NCBI GenBank assembly: GCA_022791135.1
Contig: JAAVYM010000008.1
Location: forward strand, 1 to 40,867
DNA from: Oscillibacter sp.
GTDB taxonomy: Bacteria; Bacillota; Clostridia; Oscillospirales; Oscillospiraceae
DNA length: 40,867 nt
Direction: 5' to 3'
Part shown: piece by piece, positions 8,442 to 16,166 of the stretch
How the letters are laid out: the number at the start of each line of letters is the position of its first letter
Numbering within the stretch: the first letter of the stretch is position 1
Program-made: the position numbers and the translations under genes
Notes under the pieces: generated by a model
What the model was told of the DNA's origin: nothing
The model's input: the letters and a program-made list of their open reading frames with translations, nothing else
Databases searched by the model: none

Positions 8442-9334
8442 TCCCGCACCTCCTCGATTCCAAGCTGCCCGAGGATGTCCGCAAACAGCTTTTTATAGAC
8501 GCCCTGCGCCCCTTCCTTCTTGTAAAACACGGACCATGGGCGGGATCGATTGGCCTCCAAAATCTGGTCGTGCATGATGGGCAGGGTTTCCAGCATGACG
8601 GCGTAGCTCAGTTTTTTCCCAATCAGGTACTCCTCGCAGGAGGCAAAGTGCATGGGATACCGGCCCAGCGCGCCAGCCCGCATGGAAACATGGGTGCAGA
8701 CGCCATCATCGTCCACCGTAGCCGTCATGCAGCCGGCAATGACGCTGATGGCCAGGGCCTTACGCTTCCCCAGCTTGTAAAAGGCAGTGGCCGTGTGCTT
8801 CACGTCAGGAACAGGGAAGGAGATTTCAGTCAGCAGCTCATCTGCCGCCAGGCTGTTGCGCTTCTGGGCGCCCTCGCCCTCCAAAAAGTCCACGATGTTC
8901 ATCGTGCGCTCGCCCCGGACACTCCGCAGCGTCAAATCTGCCCCCAAGGTCACGCAGGCCGCCAATCCGTCTCCCGCCACGGAAGACTGAGCAATGTTTC
9001 CGCCGATGGTACCCAGGTTTCGAATCTGCGGGGAACCCACCAGACGGGTCGCGTCGTGGAGCAGATGGGTCGTCTTTGCAATCGTCGGGTCCGCCGCCAG
9101 GGCGGCGTGGGTGGTCATGGCTCCAATCCGGAAGCGGCCGTCCTCCACACGGATGTAATTCAGCTCCGCAATGTGCTTCAGGTCCACAATCGCCGCCGGC
9201 GACGCTTTATGCTCGTTCAGTTCCAGGACCAAATCTGTCCCGCCCGCTACGACGGCCACGCTCTCCCGGTGGGAATGCAGCAGCTCCAGCGCTTCATCCA
9301 CTGTCGTGGGGCTGTAAAAGTCAAATGGTTTCAT
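8438..9334 (-). CDS. ndhF: Nicotinate dehydrogenase, FAD subunit
   Basis: NdhF carries the FAD that delivers electrons from nicotinate to NADP+. The 298-residue protein is a CoxM/XDH medium-type flavoprotein with the FAD-binding segments VAVVAGGTDLVLELN near residues 31-45 and IRNLGTIGGNIAQSSVAGD (TIGGN motif), then the C-terminal CO-dehydrogenase flavoprotein domain. An in-frame ATG at 9349 has no ribosome site, while AAAGGA sits six bases before ATG 9334, which gives the family-like start MKPFDFYSP. It is the first gene of ndhFSLM, 157 bases downstream of hgd. No clear promoter box is visible in that gap, so read-through from hgd is possible. Confidence 0.94.
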   Translation of the reverse strand: MKPFDFYSPTTVDEALELLHSHRESVAVVAGGTDLVLELNEHKASPAAIVDLKHIAELNYIRVEDGRFRIGAMTTHAALAADPTIAKTTHLLHDATRLVGSPQIRNLGTIGGNIAQSSVAGDGLAACVTLGADLTLRSVRGERTMNIVDFLEGEGAQKRNSLAADELLTEISFPVPDVKHTATAFYKLGKRKALAISVIAGCMTATVDDDGVCTHVSMRAGALGRYPMHFASCEEYLIGKKLSYAVMLETLPIMHDQILEANRSRPWSVFYKKEGAQGVYKKLFADILGQLGIEEVRE

Positions 9335-9491
9335 AGGAATTCCTTTCATTTTATTTTGCCGGGCACCCCCGGCCGCCGCAGGGCGGTCCTCCGAATCTAA
9401 GGGCGCTCCTTAATAGAAAGGGGCAGTCTCCTCCGCCGTCTGCCTCCGCGCCTTTTCCTGGCGCCGGAAGCGCTCCCTCTCGGAGAGGGAC

Positions 9492-10391
9492 TCAGTCCTT
9501 CCTCGGCGCGCGGATCTCCACGCCGCACAGCCGCTCCCAAACCTTAATGACGGCGGACATATCCTCGCCGCCCAGGCCCGCGGCCCTGGCCTGCTCATAG
9601 ATGGCCACACAGGCGTTGGACATGGGAATGGGTACGCGCAGAGTGTGGCTGGCCTCCTGCGCCAACATCAGGTCCTTATACTGCACATCCATGGCAAAGC
9701 CGGGTTCAAAGGCATCCGCCATAATGAACTTCTGCATCTTCGCCGTCAGCGCATAGCTGTTGCCGGAGGAGGTGCTGATGATCTCGTACATGGTGTCGGG
9801 GTCCAAGCCACACTTGGCGCCCAGGACCAGCGCCTCGGCCAGGGAAGCCATGTTGGCACCCAGCAGCATGTTATTCACAATCTTCATGGCGTCGCCCATG
9901 CCTACGCCGCCAACATGGTGAATGCGCTTGCCGATGGCCTTCAGGACCGGCTCCACCTTGGCAAAGGTCTCGTCGTCCGCGCCCACCATGATGGTCAACG
10001 TTCCGGCCTCCGCCCCCGCAGTGCCGCCGCTGACAGGGGCGTCAATGTACTTCACACCCTTCTCCGCGGCAATCTTCGCCATCTTCTGGCTGGTCTCCGG
10101 GGCCACGGAGGACATGTCCACCAGAATCGTCCCAGGCTTGCACGCGGCGAACACACCCTCCGGCCCGCACATCACGCTCTCCACAATCGCCCCGTTGGGC
10201 AGCATGGTAAAGGCCACGTCCACCTCGGCGGCGAGACTCTGGTTCGTAGGGCAGTGCTTCGCGCCCAGGGCGGTCAGCTGATCCACCAGTGCGGGAACCA
10301 GATCGTTTACATACGTCTCAAAACCGGCCTTGACCACGTTAGCCGCCATATGCTTGCCCATTCGGCCAAGACCGATAAATCCAACTTTCAT
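9492..10391 (-). CDS. hgd: 2-(hydroxymethyl)glutarate dehydrogenase
   Basis: Hgd reduces 2-formylglutarate to 2-(hydroxymethyl)glutarate with NADH. It belongs to the beta-hydroxyacid dehydrogenase family with 3-hydroxyisobutyrate dehydrogenase. The 299-residue protein has the Rossmann motif GFIGLGRMG (residues 4-12), the substrate-binding DAPVSGGTAGAEAG (117-130) and the catalytic Lys170 with Asn174 (MKIVNNMLLG). The frame is open for 68 codons upstream of ATG 10391, but only this ATG, preceded by AGGAG, gives a family-like N-terminus. It is the third gene after hnr, 17 bases from the UPF0280 gene. Alone it could be tartronate semialdehyde reductase; the pathway context makes Hgd much more likely. 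Confidence 0.92.
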   Translation of the reverse strand: MKVGFIGLGRMGKHMAANVVKAGFETYVNDLVPALVDQLTALGAKHCPTNQSLAAEVDVAFTMLPNGAIVESVMCGPEGVFAACKPGTILVDMSSVAPETSQKMAKIAAEKGVKYIDAPVSGGTAGAEAGTLTIMVGADDETFAKVEPVLKAIGKRIHHVGGVGMGDAMKIVNNMLLGANMASLAEALVLGAKCGLDPDTMYEIISTSSGNSYALTAKMQKFIMADAFEPGFAMDVQYKDLMLAQEASHTLRVPIPMSNACVAIYEQARAAGLGGEDMSAVIKVWERLCGVEIRAPRKD

Positions 10392-10408
10392 AATCGCAAT
10401 ATCCTCCT

Positions 10409-11269
10409 TCACGAAAACCGTCCTGCATGTGAGGACGCCGCTTCTTCTTGTTTCGCCTCCGGGACCCAGAGCCGCCGGCCCTGGATATCCGCCGCCGCAA
10501 AAAGCAGGTTCCCCCGCTCCAGCTGACGCAGAGCCTCCTGGCGGATTTGCTCCAAACCCTGCCGGATCTCTCCCTCTTCCAAGGGGTCCGTCCAACGCAC
10601 AATCTCCAGCCCAGCAATGTCACTCTCCGGCTCCACCTCCCCTGCCAAGCACGTGTGCACCCGGGGAGAACTCACATAGGAACAATTGGCGATATGGGTG
10701 GCGCAGGCGTCGGCCACGGCACAGCGGCGGGAGAAAACCGTCACCGCGCTGGCAATGCCCCTGGTCAGGCTCCGTCCGCCCAGGCCGCTGGTGCACACGC
10801 CGCCGACGCCGTCCTTCTCCCGGAGGGTGATCACCTGGGAGATGCCGCCCTCCAGCTCCGGCAGGATGCCCATCCGCAGCTCCTGCCCGTTTCCCAGGCG
10901 CACCGCTACGTCGCCGCCGTTGTTGACGGCTACCAGGTCCGCCCCCCGGGCAAAAATCCAATCTGCTACTGCGTCGGCCACCGTCCCGGCCACCGCCGCC
11001 ATGGGAGTCAGGGTCTCCTCCCCAGCGGCCAGCACCGCTTCCGCCATAACCCGGGGAAACCCCTCCAGCCGGGAACAGTCCTTCATAGGCCTGCGCAGCG
11101 CGGGCAGCTCCCGGGATATCTCCGCCAGGGCCGCCTCAATCATGGGAAAGGCGGCTTCGGCCAGTTCCGGTAAGGGAGAGTCCTGACGGCGGGCCGTGAT
11201 CACCATGGACGTCGGGCCATAGTCCACGAATACCCGGCCGTCAGGAAGAGTGTGCACATATTCGCTCAC
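10409..11269 (-). CDS. UPF0280 family (ApbE-like fold) protein
   Basis: This 286-residue protein resembles UPF0280, a family with a flavin-transferase (ApbE)-like fold but no settled function. Visible traits are the start VFVDYGPTSMVITA, a glycine-rich VAVNNGGDVAVRLG segment and GVCTSGLGGRSLTRGIASAV, the segment that resembles the T-S-G region of ApbE. No signal peptide or lipobox is present, unlike exported ApbE. It begins at GTG 11269, which overlaps the hnr stop (GTGA), so it is translationally coupled to hnr, and hgd follows 17 bases later. A role in flavin handling or in maturation of Hnr is inferred from this coupling only. I looked for an obvious ApbE target motif in Hnr and did not see one. 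Confidence 0.8.
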   Translation of the reverse strand: MSEYVHTLPDGRVFVDYGPTSMVITARRQDSPLPELAEAAFPMIEAALAEISRELPALRRPMKDCSRLEGFPRVMAEAVLAAGEETLTPMAAVAGTVADAVADWIFARGADLVAVNNGGDVAVRLGNGQELRMGILPELEGGISQVITLREKDGVGGVCTSGLGGRSLTRGIASAVTVFSRRCAVADACATHIANCSYVSSPRVHTCLAGEVEPESDIAGLEIVRWTDPLEEGEIRQGLEQIRQEALRQLERGNLLFAAADIQGRRLWVPEAKQEEAASSHAGRFS

Positions 11270-12795
11270 GGCTTCTTCTGGTACTCCGGAAAGTCCTTGA
11301 CATGTTTGATCTGATCCATGTGCCCGCCAATCTTCTCATAGTCGGCCTTGGTCATGGTGTACTCCACCGGCGCTACCGTTGCGGGCGTGGGCACCCAAGT
11401 AAAGGCTTTGTTCACCACCTTGGCGGTGTCCACAATGAAGTTCAGCCCGCCGCCGGGATATACAAAGGCGGGAGCACCGCCGATGGTCAGCTGCGCCCGG
11501 CCGTCGTGGACGGCCTCCGTAATGGCTACCGGGTGCTTGCAAACGCCGCCCCGGGCGGAACCGCCGGTGCCGCCGCAATACATCACACTCGTCATGGAGG
11601 TCTGGCAGTTGTCGTGGATACTCTTAACCACCTTTTCCGCCTTCTCGGTCATGGGGATCTCCTTGACGTTCCCGTCCTCCTGGACCTCAAACAGCGCGGC
11701 AATCTCGCCGGTGGTATTCGTTACCAGAATGGTCATTCCCGCGTGGGCCACCGACATATCCACGCTCTTGATCGCATCCCTGGGCGTTTGCAGCACCGTG
11801 CCTCCAATGCCGTCGCCGTGGCCGCCGAAATAGCGCCCCACTGTGCTCTTGGTGGCGTTGGGGATGACGCCGGACCACTTCATGCCCACCTCGCGGCCGG
11901 CCAAGTGCTCGCTGAACAGGCCCGTGACGTGATGGTCGATGACAATGCACTCATCCACTGCCTCCTTCATCACGTCGGCCAGCAAGCCGATGGTGGCGCT
12001 GCCGCAGCCGATACGCATGGTCTGCTCTTCCACACCGTTAATCACGGGAGCCTTACCCTGCTGGCAGCGGATTTTGATCTTCTTCTCCACGGACAGCTCC
12101 ACCTCTTCACCGTTGGCCAGGGCGCAGACGGCCCGGGCCGTGGCAAAACCGCCGTCCTTGGCGGTCAGGCGGTTCGCACCGCCTACGTAAATCATCTTGG
12201 AGCCGTACTCCTCCGTCTGGACCATACCCACGGGCTTGCCCTCGTAATAGACGGTGGCGCCCTCTTCGCCAATGTATGTATTCGTGTCCAGCTTCACCAG
12301 CACGCCGCTGTAGCTCAGGGGCGCCTCGGTGACGGTGGTGACTACGTCCACACCGTCCCGGTTCTCGCAGACGATGTGGGGCGCGGGGCGGATGCAGGGA
12401 TAATTCGTGCCGGCGCCCACGGCGGTGATGATGGGCTTGCGGATCTTCTCGTCCACCTCGGTCTGCGGCAGGGCCTCCACCACCAAGGCACGGTTGCGCA
12501 CCAGCTTTCCGCCCTCGTTGGTATAGCGCTTGCAGGCCCCGGTAGAACCCACGGGAATCTTGCACTGAACGGAGCAGGAGGAACACTGCACCACGCCTGC
12601 TGTCTGTTCGTCGTTGTCAATCGCGCCGAAGGGGCATACCCGGCGGCAGATATTGCACTCCACGCACTTGTCCGTAATGCGCACGAACTTCTGTCCGTTT
12701 TCCTCTCCGGCGGTAATCGCCTCAATGGGGCAGTTCTTCATGCAGATGCGGCATTTCTTGCAGACATCTTCTTTAATCCTCAGCATAGTCCTCAT
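11266..12795 (-). CDS. hnr: 6-hydroxynicotinate reductase
   Basis: Hnr reduces 6-hydroxynicotinate to 1,4,5,6-tetrahydro-6-oxonicotinate with reduced ferredoxin. The 509-residue protein starts with a two-cluster ferredoxin domain: Cys12, 15, 18, 22 and Cys44, 47, 50, 54. A third cysteine group (71, 74, 78, 88) follows. The rest is a large domain seen in few proteins, with Gly-rich segments such as MYCGGTGGSARGG and PGGGLNFIVDTAKVV. The start could be ATG 12795 or ATG 12786; AGGAG lies two and eleven bases before them, so the choice is open. It is the first gene of hnr-UPF0280-hgd and lies behind a good -10 box and a perfect dyad at 12923-12969. Confidence 0.92.
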   Translation of the reverse strand: MRTMLRIKEDVCKKCRICMKNCPIEAITAGEENGQKFVRITDKCVECNICRRVCPFGAIDNDEQTAGVVQCSSCSVQCKIPVGSTGACKRYTNEGGKLVRNRALVVEALPQTEVDEKIRKPIITAVGAGTNYPCIRPAPHIVCENRDGVDVVTTVTEAPLSYSGVLVKLDTNTYIGEEGATVYYEGKPVGMVQTEEYGSKMIYVGGANRLTAKDGGFATARAVCALANGEEVELSVEKKIKIRCQQGKAPVINGVEEQTMRIGCGSATIGLLADVMKEAVDECIVIDHHVTGLFSEHLAGREVGMKWSGVIPNATKSTVGRYFGGHGDGIGGTVLQTPRDAIKSVDMSVAHAGMTILVTNTTGEIAALFEVQEDGNVKEIPMTEKAEKVVKSIHDNCQTSMTSVMYCGGTGGSARGGVCKHPVAITEAVHDGRAQLTIGGAPAFVYPGGGLNFIVDTAKVVNKAFTWVPTPATVAPVEYTMTKADYEKIGGHMDQIKHVKDFPEYQKKP

Positions 12796-12922
12796 TTCTC
12801 CTTTTCACAGCAATGATTCCAGAGGCGTTTGTAGTAATACCTATCATAAGAACAGCATACCGCAGTTTCCAAAGGCTGACAAATACAAAAACGATAAGGT
12901 CCCCAGGTACAGCCATATAAAA

Positions 12923-12969
12923 ATTATAAGCAATCGACAAATCCCCAAAATATATCCACTATATTTTGG
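12923..12969 (-). promoter_or_regulatory. Likely promoter and operator of the hnr operon
   Basis: On the - strand a perfect -10 box TATAAT lies at 12928-12923. A 17-base spacer puts the -35 position at 12951-12946, where only the poor match ATTTTG is found. That hexamer is inside the right arm of a perfect dyad: 10-base arms CCAAAATATA and TATATTTTGG (12945-12954 and 12960-12969) separated by 5 bases. A poor -35 box covered by a dyad suggests control by a dimeric regulator. I did not find a second perfect copy elsewhere in the window. Confidence 0.6.
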
Positions 12970-13011
12970 ACTATTTGCACAAATACTTCCCTTGAATCCA
13001 GTTTTCTGCAA

Positions 13012-13716
13012 TCAGCGCTTTCTGCCCACGCAGAGCAGCTGTGTGCAGCGCTGGATGCCGTACCGGCGGCAGCGCTCCTGAATGTCCAGCGCCTCCTTCT
13101 TCAACGCATCATACTCCGGACGCCCGGCAATCTTTTCCACCTCATCCGCCAGCTTGCGGTTCTTGACCTCCAGCTTTGCGTCGTAAAGCGCTTCCTCCTG
13201 GAAATCCGTAAAGGACACCTCCACCAGCGGCAGCTTCCGAAAAATCTCTACAATCTCCGCCCGGGTCCAGGTCTCCCGCTGGTAGTCCCCCAGCAGGCAG
13301 TCCAGCTTCGCCTCCAGGGTGTGCTGAGCGGCATGGACCTGCTGGGCGGCATTCTGGTTGTCCTGGTACATCTCGTTGAGGATGAAATACCCGCCGGGCT
13401 TCAGCACTCGCAGCATCTCTGAGAGTACCGCTTCATAGTTTTCGATATGATGCAGGGTGTTGGACAGGGACACCGCCTCAAAAATCCCGTCGGGAAACTC
13501 CATCGCGGCCCCGTTCATCACCTGAAATTGCAGGCCCTTTTTCGCGAAGATCTCCCGGGCCTTCTCTCCGGCGGCGGGATCTTTGTCAATGCCGATGACC
13601 TCCGACCCCTCCGGCATGGCCTCCGCCAGGCGGAAGGCAAACTCCCCCAGCCTGGTGCCGACGTCCAGTGCCTTTCCCCGCTTCGCGCCCTGGAGGGCTT
13701 CCTGCAGTACCAACAT
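13012..13716 (-). CDS. Class I SAM-dependent methyltransferase, substrate unknown
   Basis: This 234-residue protein has the class I methyltransferase fold: motif I ALDVGTRLGEFAF near residues 16-28, an acidic strand end VIGIDKDPAAG, and NTLHHIENYEAVLSEMLRVL followed by KPGGYFILNE. The C-terminal third is charged and helical, with a cysteine-containing end (RCTQLLCVGRKR). The frame is open far upstream, but only ATG 13716, with GGAGGTGG before it, fits. It lies between the terminator after hmd and the hnr promoter, on the same strand, and is the only gene in this span with no assigned step in nicotinate fermentation. It may methylate a small molecule or be a passenger. No substrate can be named. 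Confidence 0.85.
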   Translation of the reverse strand: MLVLQEALQGAKRGKALDVGTRLGEFAFRLAEAMPEGSEVIGIDKDPAAGEKAREIFAKKGLQFQVMNGAAMEFPDGIFEAVSLSNTLHHIENYEAVLSEMLRVLKPGGYFILNEMYQDNQNAAQQVHAAQHTLEAKLDCLLGDYQRETWTRAEIVEIFRKLPLVEVSFTDFQEEALYDAKLEVKNRKLADEVEKIAGRPEYDALKKEALDIQERCRRYGIQRCTQLLCVGRKR

Positions 13717-13786
13717 CTTCGTTCCACCTCCACTTTGGATATCTGCGTGGCCTTTTTCTGCGCGCGTTATCTTTTTGAAAGGAAAA

Positions 13787-13819
13787 CGCCGGTCCGCCTG
13801 ACTTCGCGGCGGACCGGCG
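13787..13819 (-). terminator. Terminator after hmd
   Basis: Two perfect 12-base arms (13787-13798 and 13808-13819) with a 9-base loop are followed on the - strand by TTTTCCTTT. The hairpin closes the dmdA-to-hmd operon 15 bases after the hmd stop. Confidence 0.88.
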
Positions 13820-13834
13820 CAGCTCGTATGGTCT

Positions 13835-15250
13835 TTACTGGACGACGACGATGCCGAGCCGCTTTGCCGCCTCCTGCGCCAGCTCCAGGCTGGGAACCGC
13901 GTCCCGCAGGACGACGCGCCCTCCACCCCGGTTCAGCGTATCCACTTGAACGGTGCGGCCCCTGTCCGTGAGGAGGGTGACCTTCTGGATGCCGTGCTCC
14001 TGGCCCTCCACAATCTCGACCTCCACGCCGTCGGCCTTCACCATATCCACAGATTTTTCATACATTTCATGGTCTGCGGTGGATGCGCCGTAGACCGCGC
14101 CCATCAGCACGCCGGGAATATTGATGGTCCGCCGGGCGAACAGCTCCGGATACAGCTCTACGGTGATCTTCTTCACCTTTTCGCCGTCCTCCAGCAGCTC
14201 GTGGGCAATGCGGGCGCAGTTGGTGGGGCTGCCCACCGCCTGGCTGCTGCCGCCGACCACCGCCTCCCCGAAGGTACTCAGCACGGTACCCGCGCCTTCC
14301 GCCAGCTTCTTGGAGATCTCCGCCGCCTTGGACAGCGTCTGCTGGATCTGCTTTCGCTCCGCCTCCCGGACCTCCGGACGGACCAGGGACTCCACATTGG
14401 CGGTGCGCTGGAAGAAGGGTTCCATATACTCCACCACGGTGGGCACGATATTCTTCGCCGATGTCACGTGGACCAGGGACGCCATGGCGATCATGACGTC
14501 AAAGGGCACGTTCACGTTCATGTCCACTGCCATGCAGATGCGGGCGGAGTACATACCAATCAATATGGCGCCGCCCACATGGGTGGTGCACAGAGCCGGG
14601 ACCAACACCCGGGGCGTGCAGGGAACACCGATGGTGGGAGACATGGCCAGGACCATGGCCTTTTCCATCTGCTCCGGCGTGCCATTTTCCAGGGCCACCG
14701 TCGCCGCGGCCACACAGGCCGCCCCCGCGCCGAAGCCCTCCATATTGCATCCGGTGGTCACCTTGCCCACCCGGAACAGCCCGCCGATCTTCAACATCAG
14801 CGCCGCAATCTCCGCCACGGTCTTCGCATCCACACCGGTGTCCATCATCGCCCGTACGAAACCGGCGTAGGGGCAGGAATCCCCCGTCCCCGCGCAGGGC
14901 CGGACGCCGATGCAGTGGTTGCCGATCTCTGCGCCCACGGTGTACATCAAGGCCTTATCCAAAAACTCATCCCGGAAGCAGACGCAGGGTCCTTTCTCCC
15001 GCAGCTGGGCGGCAGCATTGCCCAGAAGGAAACTGTTTCCCTCGGTGACGCCCAACTCCACAGCCTTCAAATTGTGCGCGTATTCGTCCATCACGCGGTT
15101 CAGCAATTCCTCACGGCCCAGCCCGGTGCTGATCTCATTCTCCGTCAGCACCACGTCCACCACGCGGGCGTCATACTCCTTGGCCAGGGCGATGGCCTCG
15201 CCCATGGTCAGGGGCATTTTCGCCTGAACGGCGCTTCTTAAATCCGACAT
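13835..15250 (-). CDS. hmd: 2-(hydroxymethyl)glutarate dehydratase
   Basis: Hmd removes water from 2-(hydroxymethyl)glutarate to give 2-methyleneglutarate. It is an oxygen-sensitive [4Fe-4S] enzyme related to bacterial L-serine dehydratase. The 471-residue protein has the serine-dehydratase alpha domain in the N-terminal two thirds: RPCAGTGDSCP (residues 117-127), TTGCNMEGFGAGAAC (165-179) and TIGVPC (206-211), which line up with the three cysteine-bearing regions of that family. The C-terminal part (about 350-471) is an extra domain not found in plain serine dehydratase alpha chains. AGGTGAGGGG precedes ATG 15250. It is the last gene of the dmdA operon, 21 bases after dml. A serine dehydratase is possible from fold alone; the operon makes Hmd far more likely. 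Confidence 0.9.
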   Translation of the reverse strand: MSDLRSAVQAKMPLTMGEAIALAKEYDARVVDVVLTENEISTGLGREELLNRVMDEYAHNLKAVELGVTEGNSFLLGNAAAQLREKGPCVCFRDEFLDKALMYTVGAEIGNHCIGVRPCAGTGDSCPYAGFVRAMMDTGVDAKTVAEIAALMLKIGGLFRVGKVTTGCNMEGFGAGAACVAAATVALENGTPEQMEKAMVLAMSPTIGVPCTPRVLVPALCTTHVGGAILIGMYSARICMAVDMNVNVPFDVMIAMASLVHVTSAKNIVPTVVEYMEPFFQRTANVESLVRPEVREAERKQIQQTLSKAAEISKKLAEGAGTVLSTFGEAVVGGSSQAVGSPTNCARIAHELLEDGEKVKKITVELYPELFARRTINIPGVLMGAVYGASTADHEMYEKSVDMVKADGVEVEIVEGQEHGIQKVTLLTDRGRTVQVDTLNRGGGRVVLRDAVPSLELAQEAAKRLGIVVVQ

Positions 15251-15271
15251 CCCCTCACCTGCCTTTGCCGG

Positions 15272-16153
15272 TCAATGGCCTTCAACCACCCGGCCGGTGG
15301 AGTAATTGGCTTCAACCTCGCGAATCCGAGGCAGCCCGATGATCTCATTGAATTTGGCGAAGGGGATCATCTGGTCCATCATAGTAGCGGTGGTGCCATC
15401 CCTCTTCAGGCCCTCCCACAGGTCCACCATGGCCTTAGTGGTGACATAGGTGGAGGCGGTAGGATAGATGACCAGGTTGTAGCCCAGGGACTCCAGCTCG
15501 TCGTTTTTCAAAAGCGGCGTCCGGCCGCCCTCCACCATGTTGGCCAGGGTCAGGCCGTTCACCCTCTCGTTGATCAGGCGCATCTCCTCCTTCGTCTCGG
15601 GGGACTCAATGAACACGATGTCCGCGCCGGCCTCCTTATAGGCAACGCCCCGCTCAATGGCCTCCTCAATGCCGAACACCGTCCGGGCGTCGGTCCGGGC
15701 CATGATCATCATGTCACCCTGACGGGTATCCACGGCGGCCTTGATCTTGCCCAGCATCTCCTCCTTGGAGATGACCTCCCGGCCCACCATGTGGCCGCAC
15801 TTCTTGGGCATAACCTGGTCCTCCAGCTGGATGACCGCCACGCCAGCCTTCTCATACTCCCGCACGGTCCGCATGACGTTGACAGCATTGCCGAAACCGG
15901 TGTCCGCGTCGGCGATGACAGGGATCTCAGCGGCCTCCACCATGTTGGCGGCCCGGGCCACCATCTCGCTCATGGTCATCAGGCCCACGTCGGGCTTGCC
16001 CAGATGGCTGGCGGACTGGCCGTAGCCGGTCATATAGACCGCGTCAAAGCCCAGGGTGGCGATGATCTTCCCGGTCAGCATGTCATGCGCTCCGGGAGCA
16101 ACGACAAACTTGCCCGCGGCAAACAGCTCTCTGATTTTCTTGGCTCCATTCAT
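15272..16153 (-). CDS. dml: 2,3-dimethylmalate lyase
   Basis: Dml cleaves (2R,3S)-2,3-dimethylmalate into propionate and pyruvate, the last step of the pathway. It belongs to the isocitrate lyase/PEP mutase superfamily. The 293-residue protein has the Mg-binding ADADTGFG (residues 81-88) and the catalytic-loop signature KKCGH (117-121) containing the active-site Cys119. The length is that of the 2-methylisocitrate lyase-like subgroup. AAGGAG supports ATG 16153. It lies between the MutL-type gene and hmd. Methylisocitrate lyase is the main alternative by sequence, but no methylcitrate genes are present and dmdA, dmdB and mii are in the same operon. Confidence 0.93.
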   Translation of the reverse strand: MNGAKKIRELFAAGKFVVAPGAHDMLTGKIIATLGFDAVYMTGYGQSASHLGKPDVGLMTMSEMVARAANMVEAAEIPVIADADTGFGNAVNVMRTVREYEKAGVAVIQLEDQVMPKKCGHMVGREVISKEEMLGKIKAAVDTRQGDMMIMARTDARTVFGIEEAIERGVAYKEAGADIVFIESPETKEEMRLINERVNGLTLANMVEGGRTPLLKNDELESLGYNLVIYPTASTYVTTKAMVDLWEGLKRDGTTATMMDQMIPFAKFNEIIGLPRIREVEANYSTGRVVEGH

Positions 16154-16166
16154 GACAAATCTCTCC

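Noticed and set aside
13835..15250. hmd read as L-serine dehydratase
   Set aside because: The fold and cysteines agree, but the extra C-terminal domain and the operon fit 2-(hydroxymethyl)glutarate dehydratase.
15272..16153. dml read as 2-methylisocitrate lyase
   Set aside because: The family is the same, but no methylcitrate synthase or dehydratase is present and the dimethylmalate genes are adjacent.
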